From Carposina sasakii (taxonomy: Eukaryota; Arthropoda; Insecta; Lepidoptera; Carposinidae), in NCBI GenBank assembly GCA_014607495.2, contig CP053152.1, positions 5,828,001-5,892,000 on the forward strand: a stretch of DNA of 64,000 nt, in the 5' to 3' direction. The stretch's first letter is position 1, and every line of letters starts with the position of its first letter. Below the pieces are notes generated by a model. That model had not been told where the DNA came from, ran no database searches, and saw only the letters and a list, made by a program, of their open reading frames with translations. The position numbers and the translations under genes are program-made. This document shows positions 1-11,600 of the stretch, in pieces.

Positions 1-735
1 TTTCCTATATCTTTCCGACATCAAAATTCCACTGCGTATTTTAAACAGATGGTAAACATCGTATTTTTAAAGGTCCCTTTCATGTAAAATTTCCATGTTT
101 TTTATAATTTACGAGCAAGGTCACATAAGACACTATATAATATACCGAGCTAGAGTCGTCGGAGATCATCATCATCATCATCATCATTTAGACACACTTG
201 ATAAATATAAAACGTAGATCCTAACAAAAGAATAATATTTCCACTTTTTTACTACAGGAGTATCTAAGTGCAGCTGAACTGATTTTGAAAAAAAAGCTGT
301 CGGCACTAATTCCTTTAATATTCTTTCATTACCTTCATAAAATTAAAAAATTTAACATAGCTATATACAGGCGGAATACTAAAGTCATAGTCATGGTGCT
401 AACATAAAAAAATTATATACGTGAGAATAGATTAGTCGTAACTTTTGCGTCGCGGTCGAAAGGAGGTATGTGCAGCAATCATAGGCAAGCCATAAGGTAA
501 CATGTCGTTGACGTCAGAGGGATTTCCAGATAATGATATACCTTTGCTTGGGCACAGAATACTGGGCTAAGTTGTAAGAATTAACTATTTATTACCCACC
601 CACGTTAGTCATTAATATTAACCATGTTACGTTGGGCGCCTGATTGGTCGCTAGGTTTTCATCTTACAACCGAGTCACAAATAACTCACTGGTAAGTACG
701 AGTACAATGAAATGGACAAAAAATTAAATTAAAAA
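1..735. other. AT-rich intergenic DNA
   Basis: No coding region or known repeat is recognised. A short CAT/ATC microsatellite lies near 165-187. The rest is AT-rich sequence without clear structure. Confidence 0.5.
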
Positions 736-738
736 AGT

Positions 739-2369
739 GAAAAAACCCCCGACCCAAAAAAAGTACGCAATCATTATGACAAAAGGTTTAAAACCCTATA
801 AAAAGCAAAAAATAACTTTTAACACTACGTAAGTACCAACTAAAGCATGTCAGACTATCTACTCAGGACTTTGTGCCACCCTTATGTCGGAGGCATAACC
901 GCTAATTTTGAACTGCAAATGGTTATCTTGGCCTGCTGTTGACCGTACGTATGAAATTTTTGATTAAATTTTGTCGCGTCGGGGACCGCTCTAATTTATT
1001 AGCCTAACGTTAGAAGCACACATTAAGAAGTCCTCAATCCCATTGTTATACAAATATAATTGTAATAGCTTACTTCACTTTAATTCTGAATACCTACTTA
1101 CTTTAAAACATTATATCAGTAATTATAAATATAATTTTGTTTAGATAGGTGATTTTTTTTATACGAATGTTGTGATTAGGTAGGAATCATTTGATTTAGG
1201 TAAGTATTTTTTAAGGTAAAAAGCGGTCCCCCGACGCGACAAAATTTAATAAAAAAATTCATACGTACGGTCAACAGCAGGCCAAGATAACCATTTGCAG
1301 TTCAAAATTAGCGGTTATGCCTCCGACATAAAGGTGGCACAAAGTCCCGAGTAGATAGTCTGACATGCTTTAGTTGCTACTTACGTAGTGTTAAAAGTTT
1401 TTTTTGCTTTTTATAGGGTTTAGCATTTTAAACCTTTTGTCATAATGATTGCGTACTTTTTTTGGGTCGGGGGTTTTTTAATTTTTTTTATTTCATGCTT
1501 TTTGAAGGAGCTCCTTAATTTTTCATTCTTTCATTTAATTTCTTTTATTTTTCGCCGCGTAAAAAGTTTAGATGGGGTCGCTATATGCGATCTCGACCAA
1601 AGGAAGCTGTTTAACAATCCTCATGACAAACTGGCTCTGGGAGAATTGCAGAGATTAAGAAACAATAAAGATTAAACTTTGGTCATTCTAGATTTTCAGC
1701 AAAAATATAAATCGGTTTATCCGTTTCATTCCGGCATTCCAGGGTTTCATCCGCCACATCCCATTTCCAGCATCAGGTCTTCGTCAATTAGAAACATGAA
1801 GAGAACCAGTCAAGACAAATTCAACGAGCCCAAACTCGATGGGTTTACTAAAAGGTAGACCAGGGTTACGTCTCCTACCTTCGAGCCCTATCATCAGACC
1901 AGCTCAGAGGTTCCAGATTTCCAGCATCAGGTCCTCGTCGATTAGAAACATAAAGAGAACTAGTTAAGACAAATCCAACGAGTCCAAACTCGATGGGTTT
2001 ACTAAAAGGCAGTCCAAGGTTACGTCTCCTATCTTCGAGCCCTAACAGCAGACCAGCTCAGTGGTTCCAGAAGACATTAGTGTTTCAAATGTCAATCCCA
2101 CATATGCTTACAAGCAAACTGAGCGTGTAACATTCCTATCACACCTAACAAACGACCCGATGACCTTGAAAACCTGAACCGATTTCCACCAAACATAGCT
2201 AAGAACACTCTCGACTGATATACCTTCATTCAAACAAAAAAAAACGCATTAAAATCGGATCATCCGTTTGGGAGCTACAATGCCACAGACAGACACATAC
2301 ACATTTACACACATACACACTGACACGTCAAACTTATAACACCCCGTCGTTTTTGCGTCGGGGGTTAAA
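739..2369. mobile_element. Composite non-autonomous element with inverted repeat
   Basis: Two arms of about 250 bp (739-989 and 1222-1479) are near-perfect inverted copies separated by about 230 bp. The arms begin with an AAAAACCCCCGACCC-type end. The sequence continues to 2369 and finishes with CGTCGTTTTTGCGTCGGGGG, a related GACGC/CCCCCG end. Between them are two direct copies of a roughly 152-bp block (1768-1917 and 1919-2071). An ORF at 1445-1675 runs through the right arm and has no recognisable domain, so it is treated as chance. The call as a transposable element is inference from structure; the family is not identified. Confidence 0.6.
1768..2071 (+). repeat. Tandem duplication of a ~152-bp block
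   Basis: Both copies contain TCCAGCATCAGGTC, AACTCGATGGGTTTACTAAA and ACCAGCTCAG in the same order. They differ at scattered positions, so this is an older duplication inside the composite element. Confidence 0.75.
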
Positions 2370-2807
2370 AACGTCTTGAGGTAGCTACTAATCTTACTAC
2401 CCATACTCGTCCACTCTTGTGTACTAACACCTCCTTATGTAGGTACCTGCTCCCGCCTCTGGAAGAGATTATCAGAAAAGACTCGTAAGTAGCTCTTTTT
2501 ACTGATAGTAAAGTATTTTTATTTAACTTTGTTCAGGTTCAATTTTAAATTGGTCTTTAACACTACTTACCTTTATAAATTCTATTGTTTTTAATGTAAC
2601 ACTAAGTAACACTAATTCCTTCGTTTTTCTATGTGTAGAAAATTCCTGCCAGACTATATGTAAGTAGGCCGGGCCGATACCGATCTATTTAATATTTTAT
2701 CTTAATTAACCGAAGCGTTTCGGGGTAAAATTTTAACAAAACATCCCTTAGGTATCTTGATCTTTTCGATTAAAGGCAGACTTACCTAATATTAAACGTG
2801 GTATAGC

Positions 2808-2935
2808 CAACTAGCGGGCATCGGTTGGATGCAGGCTGCTTCTGACCGGTCGGAGTGGAGGTTGTTGGGGGAGGCCTATGTCCAACAGTGGACTTCTCAG
2901 GGCTGTAAATGATGATGAATGATGATAGCCAACTA
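2808..2935 (+). mobile_element. Non-LTR retrotransposon 3' end
   Basis: The plus strand reads WMQAASDRSEWRLLGEAY then VQQWTSQGCK and a stop at 2912. This is the characteristic C-terminus of a lepidopteran LINE reverse-transcriptase ORF. It is followed by a GATGATGAATGATGAT tail. Only the end of the element is present, which is consistent with 5' truncation during target-primed insertion. Confidence 0.75.
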
Positions 2936-3585
2936 GGTACCTAGAATAGGTAAATATAGAAAATATGATGAATGTAGATATAACCAGGTATCAGTATGAA
3001 AGGAATTCTCCTGAAAAAATTTGGTTACGTAAACAAAACCCTGAGGTCTCAAGTTTTATACCCTAAAAGGCCTTGTACACCCTTAAGGCACGATTTATTG
3101 GCAGCCGTAGGTCGTGGCTAAGGGTCGTAGTAGGGAAGGCCACGACAAAGGGCACCAATTTGCGGCTGGCTGCAAACACGCAATCCCGCAGCCTTAGAGA
3201 CTATACAAGGAGGACGTGCTCTAATGTTTGATCAAAACAGTATCGCTATTGCCAGGGTATCTAATTATGGCAGATTAGACTATAGTGGAAGGCAAACGTT
3301 AACCAGAGATTGGTTCATACTGCGCTGTGTAGGCTACATAGATGGTCGTGATTATAACAGCTTTCCTTTGCGTTAGCTTCATGTCTGCAACCTTGCCCTT
3401 CAATCGACCACATCGAGATAACCAACGTGAATAATTGTACCTAGGTAACGTACCTGTTTCGTTTGCATATTGGCAATAAGGTAGGTACTGTTGTTTCCGA
3501 TGATAGAGCTATTGACACTTAAGAAACAGAGAAAAAAACACAGAGAAAGGGAATATAACTGCGTCCGGCCCCCTTATTACCTAAC
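2936..3585. other. Intergenic DNA, nothing recognised
   Basis: No ORF, RNA gene or recognisable repeat was seen in this stretch. Confidence 0.4.
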
Positions 3586-3750
3586 TAGCAAAAGCAAAGC
3601 GATAGCGAAAATAGTACAAAAATCGCTGATTGCTTGTCAAATTCGTATTACGTAAAATGAATTTCAAAGGAACTTTGACATTTCAAGGCGAATATTGTAC
3701 AATTTTCGCTATCGCTTTGCTTCGGCTTTGCTATTGCTTTTACGTAATCA
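3586..3750. mobile_element. Short foldback MITE (AAGCAAAGCGATAGCG type)
   Basis: Left arm AAAGCAAAGCGATAGCGAAAAT (3592-3614) pairs with right arm ATTTTCGCTATCGCTTTGC (from 3702), followed by TTCGGCTTTGCTATTGC. A related copy lies at 19030-19179 with the same motifs. It is non-coding. Confidence 0.6.
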
Positions 3751-5513
3751 GGGGCCGTTGTTCATTCTGTCATTTTGAGGTATTAGTTTAAATACTTTGA
3801 TAGACACTTTCTAGGTATTCTTTGGCTTTGTTTGTGGTCGGCTCTACTAGCCGTGGGCCTACAGGAGTTGCAGAGATAGGAATAAGTGGTGTGTCAGTGG
3901 TGTATTTTCCTGACACCTGATCGAGGGGTTACTGTAAACTCATAAGGATTAGTGGAATTGAGCAATCACTACTGCATATACAGTCTCGTTTCCACAATGG
4001 AAATAATCCTGCTTCATGAAGAGTTCATGATAACCCTCTATGAATAATTTATAAGAGCCGATGCACAAAGCCAGATTAACGTCATCTGTGTCTATTTAGT
4101 AAGAATATTCAAATTAACTTAATCCTGATTTACTGATATACTTGTAAGACTAACTATGTATATTGTATACCTTCTTGATATAGCCCGGCACTTTTCCAAT
4201 TTCTTTGCTCTAACCGCTACCATTTCCTAGCATGATAAGAATTGAAGAACAATAAAATACAGCATAATATTAAGTAGGTTTTTGCCAAAACTTTTATTTA
4301 ATCATTAATTTACTAATTACCTTTTGTTAAAATACAAGTACATTATTTTTTGACATTCCAAACAAGAACGTATAACTTACGCAAGTTGCTAAAACCATGT
4401 GTCATGTGTGTCATTTACGAGGCACATGATTATCTCACACCTAACTCACCTGTACTGTACATAAATATATAAATACCTACACCTACTGTAGGTACCAATT
4501 TTTCCAATGCTTATTATCTAGTAGTTTGGTGAACCTATTCGTTTTCAGAAGAAATTGTAGACGTTTTCAGTACTTTTTATTTCTAGAAATCTACGTGGAA
4601 ATCTTTGGTTGGAAGAATAATCGCATATTACTTCAAAAGCGTTACTAAATAAAATTTACATGAAATTTCGACAATTTAATAACAATTACGAAATATAAGC
4701 GCGAAACAGGTATTAAATTGTAAGTAATACTAAATACTCATTATGTATCACTCATAGGTGCTTTCTTCTTAATTTATGACGTTCATACGAGTAGGCAATA
4801 AATAAAAAACGTATATTCTGAGTAACATTTTGTATTTTATGTAAGGTACAGATGGCCAATTCACGAATTGAATTAAATTCTATTATAATCAAAATTGTTC
4901 TATACAAATTGATTTTCATCTACCTTATACCTACATATAACCAGTTATACACTATATACAACGTTATGGGCACTCAGGTGCAAATATTCATTTGCAATAC
5001 TCGTATAATCTCTATTACAAAGGTTTGTTCGAATAAAATAAAAATCATAAGAAAATGTCTTAAGTCACAATGGAAATTACGAAAACTAGCTTACTTGACA
5101 TTATAATAATAAGTTATTTCTAATTATTTACAAGAATGACTTATCTAATCACCATAATCGGGCTACACTATAAAGTATCACAAAAAAAAATTACAAAATA
5201 CTCGTATATAAACGAAATCCAGTAGGTATTGCTAAATTTTCGCTTGTTATTCATTTATACGATGATTCTATTCATTAACTCAATAAATGTACTTATCTCA
5301 AAATATATCGCAAATCATAAACATATAAGTAGTATAAAATAATCAAGATTTTTGAGTACCTATTTCATTCTTACTCATGTCGTAATCGGATTATCGTTCC
5401 ATACGCAAATAAATTCATAAAAATATTCAAGTCACGACACTTTTCAGGACGATTATCTCTGTGGTTACGACACACGTGAGAATACAGCTTTACCGTTGCA
5501 CATTAAATTCGAA
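3751..5513. other. AT-rich intergenic DNA
   Basis: Nothing convincing. A small ORF at 4852-5106 is rich in Ile, Lys and Tyr, has no known motif, and looks like chance translation of AT-rich DNA. Confidence 0.45.
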
Positions 5514-5945
5514 TGATCAGGACAAGCATTATCAGCAGGATCCTTAATAATCGGACACTAATGTCAACGATCAGGACAATCGATATCAGCTACTGCAGGA
5601 TCCGTGATAATCGGACACTAATGTCACCGATCAGAACAATCGATATCAATAAGATCCGTGATAATAGGACACTAATGTCAGCGATCGGGACAATCGATAT
5701 CAGCATCTGCAGGATCCGTGAAAATCGGACACTAATGTCAGCGATCAGGACAATCGATATCAGCAGGATCCGTGTTAATCGGACACTAATGTCAGCGATC
5801 AGGACAATCGATATCAGTAGGATCCGTGATAATCGGTAACTAATGTCAGGGTACCTACAGGATAATCGATATCAACAGGATCCGTGACAATCGGACACTA
5901 ATGTCGGCGATCTAGACAATTGGTATTAGCAGGATCCGTGATATG
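5514..5945 (+). repeat. Minisatellite, ~57-bp unit, about 8 copies
   Basis: The unit runs GATCAGGACAATCGATATCA, GCAGGATCCGTGATAATCG, GACACTAATGTCA, with copies of 52 to 60 bp that differ mostly by a short CTGCAG-type insertion. An open frame of 108 codons runs through part of it because several units are multiples of three, giving a repeated NRTLMS/RTIDIS peptide. I regard this as non-coding. Confidence 0.85.
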
Positions 5946-7816
5946 GAAAAATTTGTGGATATAACATGCTTCCGTAGCACATCTCTAGAGGGAAAGCAGC
6001 CTTAGGATGCGATGCGTGACCTACAGAGCAACATAGTTTTACCTATCCATAAAATTATTTGTGAAGAACTTGTATCAATTCGAACGCAATTTGCAACGGA
6101 ATTATTGAAAACATACTTTTTAAAAGCCCGTATTACAGCATATGAATCATTTAAGTTATCTCATAACCAGTGCGATAACTGCAAAACTTTATTGAAGGTA
6201 AGAAGATGTACTTAGATAGAGCCTAGAGAAAGAACGTGTAATACTTACAGAAGTGCACTTTCTGGGTAAATAACGTCCTGGCTGGCATAAACTCTAAAAC
6301 TTAAGTCAAAGCTCCGGAATTTTTTCCGGACATTGTTGGAATTCTACATATTTATTTCTAACAAAAATCTTGTCTCTAAAATGATTCACATCCTGTAATA
6401 AGGCCGTAAGATATATCAGCATCTTTTTATAAACTATCGCTTGTTACAAATAAACACAACGTGTTTGAGACATAAGTAAAACCACTAATAAGTACAAATT
6501 GTTTATCAAAAAATATTCAGTCAAACAAAATTTCAAGTAACTTAATTTATATATTATCTAAACTAAATTTAAAGCTTCTTGTTTTACGAATTCGAGCGAC
6601 AAACAATCGACATTATTTAAGTTGTAATTGGGAAAAACTCAACTTAAAAGCTCTAGTGTTTATGAAAGTTTATTACGAACGATAAATTATTGCTGAAGTC
6701 AAACTACTCAGTGGATTTTTGGAAGTACATTTTTTTTGTAAGGCTCTTAATAAATGGGATAAAATTATTAACACAATACATTCGTTCATCGCTAAGGTAG
6801 GCAGGTACCACTCTTGCCAACATTACGTTGCCGAATGCTACGGGGTTTTCGGCGCAATCCAACGAAATTGCTACAGCAGCTGTGTCGCTATATTTATTTT
6901 TCTTAACTTACATAGCTACAAACAAAAAATACAGAAAACCATTTACAAATAAAGTACAATAGAATCACTGCCATCATAAGGTATGTTTACGTCTCGGAGT
7001 AACACAGATCTTACAAACAAGATTATGTAGGTACTTAAATGTGATTTAAATAAATTAGATAAGTAAATTATAATGGCACCACCATTAAATTAGGACAAAT
7101 ATGAAAGTCGTGGGTTTTGTAAGTTTTACAACGTCTGGCGAACGGCAGCTCCATGGAGCAAATAAAAAGAGGAGGTTCTTTAACAACGTTCATCTAATTT
7201 AAGTGTTGCTGTTGAGTTCGAGTAGACTAAGGTAAAATACGTGCAATGGGCTTACTTCTTACGCTAAGTGCGGAAAATGTCCAATTAAACTAAACTTCTT
7301 ATAAACTATGTTGATTATGTAAATGTTAGCCACTGGTTCTTATTATGTAGGAATATAGGAATCGCACGATTACGTTGATTATCACGACTCCCCTATGTAT
7401 TTGCTTCACGGACAGCTAACAGAGGTGTTTTGTAACTAATCCTATCTGCCACTGCCATCAACAACAATGTATTAAGTAGATGATTTCATTATTATTGCAG
7501 AAACATTGTATATTATCAAGGCATAAATAACATAATTAATTTAGTACCCATTCAATGATATTTATTTATCGATTACATGTTTAACTGAAGATGATACTTT
7601 TCACTTCCTTTTAACACGTGATTAGGCATATCAAGAAGTATTGCGATGAAATAATTAAATTGCACGACAAGTTAGATTAGGTAGTTTTTCTTGCGTGTAA
7701 TGTCTCTTTTTTCATAATTCTTCTTTTTAATCTTAAGTTTTAATCCAACTAATTTTTTGGACAGCGGAAGTGGTTTTGTAAGAGCAATCCACGACATTTG
7801 AAAATGAACACTTACA
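5946..7816. other. Intergenic DNA, nothing recognised
   Basis: Short ORFs at 6012-6215 and 6719-6952 carry no recognisable domain. No repeat family was recognised. Confidence 0.45.
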
Positions 7817-8005
7817 CCTTGGGAGGTGGGCAGCAGCGCCTTCCGTGTTGACAACATAGTCCAAAATACAAACTGCGGTCACCAACCCGCCTGCCCAGCG
7901 TGGTGACTATGGGCAAATACCCCCCATGGCAGTCTTGTGACGTGTCCTGGGGAAGGCCTACGTCCAGCAGTGGACTGCAATAGGCTGATGATGATGATGA
8001 ATACA
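7817..8005 (+). mobile_element. Truncated GATGAT-tailed retroposon
   Basis: It shares GGTGGGCAGCAGCGCCT, GTTGACAACATAGTCC and GGTGACTATGGGCAAATAC with the complete insertion at 12666-12900, but in the opposite orientation. It ends with a LINE-type AYVQQWTAIG-stop and then a GATGATGATGATGA tail. The 5' part is missing. Confidence 0.7.
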
Positions 8006-8080
8006 ATCTCTCTATAATCACGGGGTAAAAGGCAGTTAAGTTAAAAAGAACACCTTTTATATTCACACATCAATCTAATT

Positions 8081-8274
8081 CAGTGGTTCTCAAAGTGGTC
8101 CAGGTGGACCCCCAGGGATCCACAGGAGACTCAATGGGTCTACGGTGAAGTGAAAAAATGGGGGTTCATAATACCCACAATGAATTCGTACATGGTATAG
8201 GCCTGTCGGGGGTCCACCAGAACCAGTTAACTTTTGAAAGGGGTCTATAAGAAAAAAAAGTTTGCGAACCCCTG
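8081..8274 (+). mobile_element. hAT-type MITE, copy 1
   Basis: The termini are CAGTGGTTCTCAAAG and GTTTGCGAACCCCTG, imperfect inverted repeats of hAT type. It is flanked by an 8-bp duplication, ATCTAATT (8073-8080) and ATCTAACT (8275-8282), matching 7 of 8. Two more copies lie at 49731 and 62792. Length is about 190 bp and it is non-coding. Confidence 0.85.
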
Positions 8275-8415
8275 ATCTAACTGAATTGTTAGGTATTGCA
8301 ATTCGATTTAATCACATTTCATAAACTGTACGTAATTGCGGATACCGAAATCACGTGATCGACCGTCGTCGCAGAAATCAATAACGCTTCATTGTATTGA
8401 CAGCTTATATCGCTT

Positions 8416-8421
8416 TTTATT
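8416..8421 (-). terminator. Candidate polyadenylation signal of baz
   Basis: The minus strand reads AATAAA about 70 bp after the baz stop codon. The position is suitable for a short 3' UTR. Other AATAAA motifs exist in this AT-rich DNA, so its use is inferred. Confidence 0.35.
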
Positions 8422-8491
8422 ACAGAACATTGGATTCTTATATCCGTAAGTTCAGTCTGTTGAGAGTTTCGCATTGTTCGCGATACATTGC

Positions 8492-8618
8492 TCAGTGGTA
8501 ATGAGAGAGCTTGCCGGACCTGCGTTGCGGGCCGGAGTCGTACTCGTAGTAATTGGACTGCGGTCGAGACTCCCTATAGGAGCGCGTGGAGTGGTAGCCA
8601 GGCCCGCCTGCTCGACGA
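8492..8618 (-). CDS. baz: baz last exon, Tyr-rich C-terminus
   Basis: It encodes a tail containing RPQSNYYEYDSG and ends in SHYH-stop at 8492-8494. It corresponds to the SSYYEYE region near the Drosophila Baz C-terminus. The acceptor TTTCCAG precedes 8618. The first base completes an AG|T serine codon from the exon at 14643, so phases fit across a 6-kb intron that carries several MITEs. Confidence 0.85.
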
Positions 8619-11600
8619 CTGGAAAGTAATAAAGAATTAGAATTGCCGTCGATTTCTAACTACCAATGAACACTTCAAATGAGAATATAAATATCCGATA
8701 CACAATCCGTAAATAAGAGTTTCAGGAAACCTTCTTTACCCTGCAAGCGTGACTAAACGAATCAATGGCAATCATGGTGAGTATACTCGTAGTTTCCTAA
8801 TAACGCTTTACTCGTCGTTTGATAGATCGTCATAAACCATCGTTTGTTTGCCTTTAAAAAGTTTAATTAAATCTTGCTAACACTCCACTTCGATCAAATA
8901 TAATCAATTATACAGGATGTAACAGAAAGGGTATGTTAAGCGAAAAGCTATGTAAATAGCCCACTATAGAGAACCTATTTCCAAAATTTCAGACTCAAAT
9001 TAACATTTATATTTTTCCAGATAGTATGAAGAATTCCGAAACAACTCAGGAATGTCCATACTATCTTGAAAAATAAAAATATGATTTAGAGTCTCAAATT
9101 TTGGAAATAGGATCTCTATAGTGGGCTATTTACATAGCTTTTCGCTTAACATACCCTTTCTGTTACACCCTGTATTTGATCGAAGACACTCCAGCAATGA
9201 ATATGTAATTTGAAAAATAAGTACATAATAAGATGACAATTAGCAACCCCAATTCGAGTTACCTACCAGGTAAACCTCCACGTTATTAACGAGTGATTAG
9301 AATTACGTATTTTAGCTTTAGCTTAGAAATCTCTACATCTCTACATATATGAATCTACCTACAAAGTAGTATGTATTTTTTAACCTTTTAACCATAACTT
9401 TCGACATTTCAACAAAATGGCGTCACATGAATCTTACCGAAGTCAAAGGCCAGGTAAGCAGGAAAAAAACCAACTCATTACATTACACGACTAGGTAATT
9501 GTCTAGGCACGATGTAGGCAAGATAACCTCAGCTACCTTTTATTAGTGTCGAGGGTTTTCCGCCTTACGGGGGTGTACCTTTTTAAATGGTTGACAGTCA
9601 TGCGGATTCAGCGTCAATTAAAAAACTGTACCTAAGTATACTTACTGATTGGGACTTAGGAAGGACGCAGGTATCTCATAAAATCTTAGTAGATAATTGT
9701 ACACCGCAATTAGTTGTTACGGTAATTTTTTTGCTGTTACGTTATTCGAATTTTATAATGAAAATTTTGCTTTTGGACTGCTATAGCATGGCATTGTTCT
9801 TATAAGTATGATACCTGCGTAATATACCGTGTCGGGATGTCGGTAGCATAGAACAGTTTACAATTAGGTAAGTAAGGTAAATACAGGATGATTTTTGGTC
9901 GTCAACGTTCCCGAAAACTACGGAATCTCCTGATCATCACGATCATTTTTCTCCATGGAAACATACCTGGGAAGTGTCTGGTTTCCAAAATATTAGGGTC
10001 CAAAGTTGAGTAAATAGACTGCGTTTTTCTGCATAAATGCACATTGACGCGTGTAGCAAGATTTTTCCACGAGAAATAATTAATATCTGTCTATGAAAAA
10101 ACTAGCATAAACAGTGGACACTATAAATTTCGCTCGATCAAGTAATAAAAAATATTGATTGGAATAAAGCATTATATTAAGAAAGAATCGTGTATCCGAA
10201 AATCAAACAATCGAGTTCTAATTTTATATTACCTACCTAATACTCGTATATTCGTAACATAGATAGGTACTAAGTATAAATACCATAATAGTCAAAGATA
10301 AGTATAGACAAGACAGTTTTAATTCGCGTAGTCCCTAGGAAATCTGCCATCAGACAAATGATCCAACCTTACTTATACTTATAGGTAATATTCTAAATGA
10401 CTGGATCTACTTTAGTAAATTGTACCTAATCATTAGATAAAGTGCCGACTATAGAGAATCAGCATTAAATTAGATGAGTCTAATACTATTATCTGGATTA
10501 TTTGGAGTAAAAGCTTGAGCCGACTAAAGATTTTTTTAGTTCAGGTTGAAATTAAGCTCTATTTTTTGGTGCAAAAGAATTGTCAGATGTTTACCTTGAA
10601 ACGCTGTCCCCTTCTTCCCCTATTACAGGCAAGAAGTGGACAGGTCCAGTTAATGAATTTAAAACAAAAGAAAAATACGGTAAAACTAAGTGATTAAAAT
10701 AAAAAAACAATTTATGAACACGAGACTAATTTATTAAAGTGAACGCGATAACAGGTCGTGGGTGACTAATCCTGGTTTCTCTGATAAATACTAAAATTGT
10801 TTACAACAAAAGACACGTAACTTCGGGCGAGACGTATCCACGGTAGCAGCCGAGGCAGCGATGTGAAAAGTCCGACGGAATGCTCGGCAGGTGTGAGGGA
10901 GCTCGGTGGAATATTCGGCAATCCTTGGAATACTCCAAATCCAATTCCGAATGAAAACCAATTCCGAACGAAATCCAAATCCGGACTAAATCCTAATCCG
11001 GACGTAATCGCCACCGAACCTAGTTCGAAGTGGCGACACTTATCACAAATTAAATTATTGAGTTGCACTATGGCGACTATTTGAATTGCAAAACAGCAGA
11101 AAGTAATACTTATAATAGGTAAGGAACGAGGAATTAACTTAGGCTTCAAAATAGTTCCTAATCCTTTGACACAAGCTTTGGTCATGCTGGCGACCGCGCG
11201 ATCGAGGCAACAGCCTTGTATCTCTTGGCCGCACGGTTATTGACCTCAGCCTAGAATGGCCTTGCCATTGGTTAATATTTTAATGTACCATAAAAGGCAA
11301 TCTTGGTGCCAAAAAGACGAAATTCCGGCTAGACTGGCAACGCCCAAAACGTTTTTGAAATATAACGACGGCACCATGTCGCGGGAATTTTGAACAACGC
11401 GACAACCTATACGTACTGCTAGCAGCTAAATTAACTTTTTTTATGCTCAGGCCAGTAAAATTAGCCAAACCTGGACATGTGTAATATGTTACTAAAATCT
11501 TCTTTTTATAAACTTTTATTTAGTTTCACCTGTACCGTTGTCTGTAACGAAATCTTGCAAGTTATATTGATCCACTTCCCGGTTACCGATTAGGCCGAAA

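Noticed and set aside
10766..11185. A 139-codon host gene on the minus strand
   Set aside because: No domain, repeat-derived composition, no splice or start support.
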